DNA of 60,088 nt from Erythrobacter sp. (lineage in GTDB: Bacteria > Pseudomonadota > Alphaproteobacteria > Sphingomonadales > Sphingomonadaceae). Every line of letters starts with the position of its first letter. Positions within the stretch are counted from its first letter, which is position 1. Made by a program: the position numbers and the translations under genes. The stretch is taken from the NCBI GenBank assembly GCA_009993635.1, contig JAACTC010000011.1, forward strand, positions 1 to 60,088, given 5' to 3'. The notes beneath the pieces are model-generated. The model did no database searches, was not told the DNA's origin, and saw only the letters and a program-made list of their open reading frames with translations. Shown here one piece after another: positions 56,249-60,088 of the stretch.

Positions 56249-56377
56249 ATCCTCCCCGCTCCGGGGAGGTGGCAGCCGCGCGTAGCGGCTGACGGAGGGG
56301 CAGGCAGTCTGGCGCAACGCCGGCGCCGCCCCTCCACCATCCTGCGGATGGTCCCCCTCCCCGTGACGGGGAGGATT
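56249..56377. repeat. Structured GC-rich intergenic repeat (REP/BIME-like) between ahpC and ahpF
   Basis: The element has perfect 10-bp terminal inverted repeats (ATCCTCCCCG at 56249 and CGGGGAGGAT at 56367). Inside are five hairpins: CCTCCCCG/CGGGGAGG, CAGCCGC/GCGGCTG, GGAGGGG/CCCCTCC (enclosing an inner stem), ACCATCC/GGATGGT and CCTCCCCGT/ACGGGGAGG. Similar elements are dispersed in sphingomonad genomes, so it is probably a mobile or processed repeat. It lies in the transcript of an operon and may shape mRNA stability. Confidence 0.8.
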
Positions 56378-56394
56378 ATTCAGGAGGATTCCCC

Positions 56395-57984
56395 ATGCTC
56401 GACCCCCAGATGACCGCACAGCTGAAGCAGTATCTCGAAAACCTGCGCGAGCCGGTGGAGCTTGTCGCATCGCTGGGCGACGACGAGACGTCGGCCAAGA
56501 CGCGCGAACTGCTCGAAGAGATCGCCGCATTGCACGATCTGGTCAGCGTCGATCTGGACGGCGACCACGAACGCCGCCCCAGCTTCATCATCCGCCGCGG
56601 CAATGACGCGCAGAAGTGGGTCCGCTTTGCCGGGCTGCCGATGGGCCACGAGTTTACCTCGCTGGTGCTCGCGCTGCTGTGGGCAGGCGGTCATCCGCCC
56701 AAGGTCGATGAAGATGTGCTGGAGGATATCCGCCGGATCGAGACTGATCTGGAGTTCGAGATGTTCTTCTCGCTCTCGTGCCACAATTGCCCCGACGTTG
56801 TGCAGGCGCTCACCCTGATGGCGCTCGAGAACAGCCGCATCACTGCCACGCTGATCGAAGGCGGCGCGTACAAGGAAGAGGTCGAGGCACGCGACATCAT
56901 GGCCGTGCCCGCGACCTTCCTGAATGGCGAGAGCTTCTACAACGGCAAGATCGAACTGCCGCAGATTCTCGAAAGGCTCGATACCGGCGCGGGCGCCAAG
57001 GCCGCCGCCAAGCTCAACGAGCGCGAGCCTTACGAAGTGCTGGTGATCGGCGGCGGGCCTGCCGGGGTCGCAACCTCGGTCTACACCGCGCGCAAGGGCT
57101 TCCGCACCGGCATCGCGGCCGAACGTTTCGGCGGGCAGTTGCAGGACACGCTCGGGATCGAGAACCTGCCCGGCACCGCATATACGGAAGGCCCCAAGCT
57201 TTCCGCCGACCTCGACGAGCAGGTCAAGGAAAACGCGATCGACAAGATCGACCTCGTCCAGGCCGAAGAGCTGATCCCGGCGAAGACCGAAGGCGGCATG
57301 CACACAATCCGCTTCGCCAATGGCGGGCAGCTGACTGCGCGGGCCATCGTGCTCGCCACCGGTGCGCGCTGGCGGAACCTGGGCGTCCCGGGCGAGCAGG
57401 ACTATCGCAACAAGGGCGTGGCCTATTGCCCGCACTGCGACGGGCCTTTGTTCAAAGGCAAGCGGATCGCGGTGATCGGCGGCGGCAACTCGGGCGTCGA
57501 AGCGGCTATCGACCTCGCCAAGATCGTCGACCACGTGACGCTGGTCGAATTCGACACTCAGCTGCGCGCCGATGCGGTGCTGGTCGACAAGCTCAAGAGC
57601 CTGGGCAATGTCGAGATCATCACCAACAGCCAGACGACCGAGATCACCGGCGACGGAAGCCGCGTCAACGGCATGATCGTGAAGGATCGGACAAGCGGCG
57701 AAGACCGCACGATCGAGCTGGCGGGCGTGTTCGTGCAGATCGGCCTCGTCCCCAACACCGAATGGTTGAAGGACTCGGGGCTCGAACTGTCGAAGCATGG
57801 CGAGATCGTCACCGATGAGCGCGGCGCGACCAACCTGCCCGGCATCTTCGGCGCGGGCGATGCGACGACCGTCCCCTACAAGCAGATCGTCGTCGCGATG
57901 GGCCAAGGCGCGAAGGCCGGACTGACCGCCTTCGACTATCTCATCCGCACCGAACCGGCCGACGAGATCGCGCAGGCGGCGTGA
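56395..57984 (+). CDS. ahpF: Alkyl hydroperoxide reductase subunit F
   Basis: AhpF is an NAD(P)H-dependent flavoprotein that re-reduces AhpC. The 529-residue protein has an N-terminal double-thioredoxin domain with Cys129/Cys132 (CHNC) and a thioredoxin-reductase-like core with GGGPAGVATS (FAD), the redox pair Cys345/Cys348 in CPHCDGP, and GGGNSGVEAAID (NAD). The ATG at 56395 follows a strong AGGAGG site placed right after the intergenic repeat. It ends the ahpCF operon; a terminator follows. Confidence 0.95.
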   Translation: MLDPQMTAQLKQYLENLREPVELVASLGDDETSAKTRELLEEIAALHDLVSVDLDGDHERRPSFIIRRGNDAQKWVRFAGLPMGHEFTSLVLALLWAGGHPPKVDEDVLEDIRRIETDLEFEMFFSLSCHNCPDVVQALTLMALENSRITATLIEGGAYKEEVEARDIMAVPATFLNGESFYNGKIELPQILERLDTGAGAKAAAKLNEREPYEVLVIGGGPAGVATSVYTARKGFRTGIAAERFGGQLQDTLGIENLPGTAYTEGPKLSADLDEQVKENAIDKIDLVQAEELIPAKTEGGMHTIRFANGGQLTARAIVLATGARWRNLGVPGEQDYRNKGVAYCPHCDGPLFKGKRIAVIGGGNSGVEAAIDLAKIVDHVTLVEFDTQLRADAVLVDKLKSLGNVEIITNSQTTEITGDGSRVNGMIVKDRTSGEDRTIELAGVFVQIGLVPNTEWLKDSGLELSKHGEIVTDERGATNLPGIFGAGDATTVPYKQIVVAMGQGAKAGLTAFDYLIRTEPADEIAQAA

Positions 57985-58007
57985 CCCAAGGCGATAGAAC
58001 ACGCGCG

Positions 58008-58044
58008 AAAGGCGTCATCCGCAGCCAGCGGGTGGCGCCTTTTT
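58008..58044 (+). terminator. Rho-independent terminator after ahpF
   Basis: AAAGGCG and CGCC with an inner CCGC/GCGG stem form a hairpin followed by TTTTT, about 25 bp after the ahpF stop. It separates ahpCF from katG. Confidence 0.75.
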
Positions 58045-58190
58045 CGGTCTGCGGCCGCGCATTCTCCTACCGCCACACCATCGCTTAAACCAATCAGTGA
58101 GTGCCCATTAATCGATTGGAACTGTCACCGCGAATCCGGCATTATTTTTTCACTAGGCAATGAAAATTGCCCTGACGAAGGAGATGGATG

Positions 58191-60088
58191 ATGGACGCGA
58201 AGACAGGTTCGATCGGGGGCGGTTGCCCCGTACATGGCGATGGCGGCGTGCGTGCGCTGCTGGGGCGCACCAACAAGGACTGGTGGCCAGATGCGCTCGA
58301 CCTGCATATCCTGACCCAAGGCGGGCGCTCGCCCGATCCGATGGGCGAGGATTTCGATTACTGCGAGGCGTTCAACGCGCTCGATTACGATGCGCTCAAG
58401 GCAGACCTGCACGCGCTGATGACCGACAGCCAGCCGTGGTGGCCAGCCGATTACGGCCACTACGGCCCGTTCTTCATCCGCATGGCGTGGCACGCGGCGG
58501 GCACCTATCGCACCGGCGACGGGCGCGGCGGGGCTTCCAGCGGCCAGCAGCGGTTCGCGCCGCTCAATTCGTGGCCCGATAACGGCAATCTCGACAAGGC
58601 GCGGCGGCTGCTGTGGCCGATCAAGCAGAAATACGGCAAGCACATCAGCTGGGCCGACCTGTTCGTGCTGACGGGCAATGTCGCGATCGAAAGCATGGGC
58701 GGGCCGGTGTTCGGCTTCGGCGGCGGCCGCAAGGACGTCTACGAGCCTGAGACCGACATCTACTGGGGCTCGGAAGAAGAATGGGTCGACCAGGGCGTCG
58801 AGACGCGCATCATTCCCGACGCGGGCAAGGCGCTCGAAAACCCGCTCGCCGCGATCCAGATGGGGCTGATCTACGTCAATCCCGAAGGCCCCGGCGGCAA
58901 TCCGCACGATGCCGAAGGGATGGCGCGCGACATGAAGGAAACCTTCGCGCGCATGGCGATGAACGACGAGGAAACCGTCGCGCTGACTGCGGGCGGCCAC
59001 GCCTTCGGCAAGTGCCACGGCGCGGTCCCGCCCGATCAGCTGAGCGGGGCGCCCGAAAGCGAGGCGTTGCAGCTGATGGGCTTCGGCTGGGCAACCGACG
59101 CCGACCAGATCGAACAGGGGCACATCACCACCTCCGGCCTCGAAGGGGCGTGGACGCCCAACCCGACGCAGTGGGGCGGCGACTATTTCCGCCTGCTGTT
59201 CAAGTACGACTACGAGCTGGTCGAAAGCCCGGCGGGCGCGAAGCAGTGGCAGCCGGTCAACCCGGACCCGGAGGACATGGCGCCCGATGCGCGCGATCCG
59301 TCCAAGAAGGTCCCGACCATGATGACCACCGCCGACATGGCGCTGAAGCTGGACCCGGATTATCGCAAGATCTCCGAACGCTTCCGCGACGATCAGGCCG
59401 CGCTCGACGATGCCTTCGCCCGCGCGTGGTTCAAGCTGACCCACCGCGATATGGGCCCCAAGGCGCGCTACCTCGGCCCCGATGTGCCGAGCGAAAACCT
59501 GATCTGGCAGGACCCGGTACCCACCGGCACGCAGGCGTCCGAAAGCGCGGTGACGGACTTCAAGGCGAAGGTGCTTGATAGCGGACTGAGCGTGCGCGAA
59601 CTGGTGAAGGCGGCGTGGGCTTCGGCCAGCACCTACCGCAAGAGCGACCATCGCGGCGGGGCCAATGGTGCGCATATCCGGCTCGAACCGATGAAGAGCT
59701 GGGCGGTCAACGATCCCGAGGAACTGGGCACAGTTCTCGCCAAGCTGGACGAGCTGCGTGGCGACCTGTCGATGGCCGATGCCATAGTTATCGCGGGTTC
59801 AGCTGCGGTCGAGAAGGCGGCGAAGGATGCCGGGTTCGACATCGCGGTGCCCGTCACCACCGGGCGCGGCGATGCGCGGGAAGAGCATGTCGATGCCGAA
59901 AGTTTCGAACCGCTCGAACCCTTCGCCGACGGCTTCCGCAACTACCTGAAGACCAAGGCGAGCGTGAAGACCGAGGATCTGCTGATCGACCGGGCCAGCC
60001 TGCTCGGCCTCTCGATCCCCGAAATGACCGTGCTGGTCGGCGGGATGCGCGCGCTGGGTGCAGTCAGCAAGCATGCCAAGCACGGCAA
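58191..60088 (+). CDS. katG: Catalase-peroxidase KatG (partial, cut by the window end)
   Basis: KatG destroys hydrogen peroxide by catalase and peroxidase activity using haem. The frame runs open to the window edge, giving 632 codons, so the last part is missing. The distal triad Arg97-Trp100-His101 ([11 protein letters not shown]), proximal His270 ([10 protein letters not shown]) and the cross-link partners Tyr228 and Met255 are all intact, which suggests a fully bifunctional enzyme. ATG 58191 (58188 also possible) follows AAGGAGAT. The C-terminal domain is degenerate as expected. It is the third peroxide-defence gene in this block. Confidence 0.95.
   Translation, partial: MDAKTGSIGGGCPVHGDGGVRALLGRTNKDWWPDALDLHILTQGGRSPDPMGEDFDYCEAFNALDYDALKADLHALMTDSQPWWPADYGHYGPFFIRMAWHAAGTYRTGDGRGGASSGQQRFAPLNSWPDNGNLDKARRLLWPIKQKYGKHISWADLFVLTGNVAIESMGGPVFGFGGGRKDVYEPETDIYWGSEEEWVDQGVETRIIPDAGKALENPLAAIQMGLIYVNPEGPGGNPHDAEGMARDMKETFARMAMNDEETVALTAGGHAFGKCHGAVPPDQLSGAPESEALQLMGFGWATDADQIEQGHITTSGLEGAWTPNPTQWGGDYFRLLFKYDYELVESPAGAKQWQPVNPDPEDMAPDARDPSKKVPTMMTTADMALKLDPDYRKISERFRDDQAALDDAFARAWFKLTHRDMGPKARYLGPDVPSENLIWQDPVPTGTQASESAVTDFKAKVLDSGLSVRELVKAAWASASTYRKSDHRGGANGAHIRLEPMKSWAVNDPEELGTVLAKLDELRGDLSMADAIVIAGSAAVEKAAKDAGFDIAVPVTTGRGDAREEHVDAESFEPLEPFADGFRNYLKTKASVKTEDLLIDRASLLGLSIPEMTVLVGGMRALGAVSKHAKHG

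Noticed and set aside
58111..58125. EcfG promoter before katG based on GGAAC at 58117
   Set aside because: No CGTT-like element lies 16-17 bp downstream.
56380..59675. Long minus-strand frames opposite ahpF and katG (540 and 516 codons)
   Set aside because: Both are shadows of strongly supported plus-strand enzymes and show no domain of their own.

Overview
The window reads as a chromosomal segment of an alphaproteobacterium, most likely Sphingomonadales and probably an Erythrobacteraceae-type genome. This is inferred from the high GC, the complete PhyR/NepR/EcfG general stress response locus (restricted to Alphaproteobacteria), a crotonase/DUF1272/YghO-like GNAT complement that I associate with sphingomonads, and a structured GC-rich intergenic repeat between ahpC and ahpF of a kind common in that order. 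No prophage, integrase, transposase or CRISPR array was seen. Gene density is high, with many 4-base ATGA overlaps.

Layout. 1-6.6 kb: tRNA-Cys, a thioesterase, a winged-helix/crotonase fused reading frame, an AlaC-type aminotransferase, and a polyhydroxyalkanoate pair (phaC and a lysine/alanine-rich phasin) with palindromic operator-like sites. 6.7-12.5 kb: clpS, lptF-lptG, two acyltransferase-fold genes and a membrane desaturase. 12.5-17 kb: the general stress response island, holding a single-domain response regulator, phyR, a CHASE/HWE histidine kinase, nepR and ecfG. Three perfect EcfG promoters (GGAAC-N16/17-CGTT) precede the regulator, phyR and nepR-ecfG. A candidate minus-strand small RNA with a C-rich loop lies between the regulator and phyR. 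17-26.3 kb: an AI-2E family permease, sodB, a dicarboxylate-type symporter, glmM-DUF1272-thiD, a LOG protein, a DUF442 phosphatase-like protein, tRNA-Gln, ppx and rlmE.

26.3-33.3 kb: cytochrome c, then a tightly coupled six-gene cluster DUF4129-DUF4350-MoxR-DUF58-SpoIIM-RDD, probably an envelope-associated AAA+ system. 33.3-43.9 kb: a second desaturase, a GNAT, DUF924, a ZntB-like transporter, an unknown membrane protein, the operon ispG-thioredoxin-like-mntP-histone deacetylase-like, two convergent L,D-transpeptidases and a DMT exporter. 44-48.4 kb: acnA with a strong terminator, then a long Ser/Thr/Gly repeat protein with a PEP-CTERM-like tail. 48.6-52.7 kb: ruvA and ruvB separated by a DsrE-like periplasmic gene and an unrecognised membrane gene of lower apparent GC, then aroC. 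52.8-60.1 kb: a secreted serine hydrolase, an M1 peptidase and a peroxide defence block ahpC-ahpF-katG (katG cut by the window end), with an OxyR-spaced four-element motif in front of ahpC.

Together the stress genes (GSR locus, sodB, ahpCF, katG, acnA) suggest a free-living aerobic oligotroph. The strongest candidates for undescribed biology are the small RNA inside the GSR island, the repeat-rich exported protein, the phasin with a histone-H1-like N-terminus and possible second start, and the extra membrane gene wedged upstream of ruvB. All coordinates were read by eye; no homology search or folding program was run.
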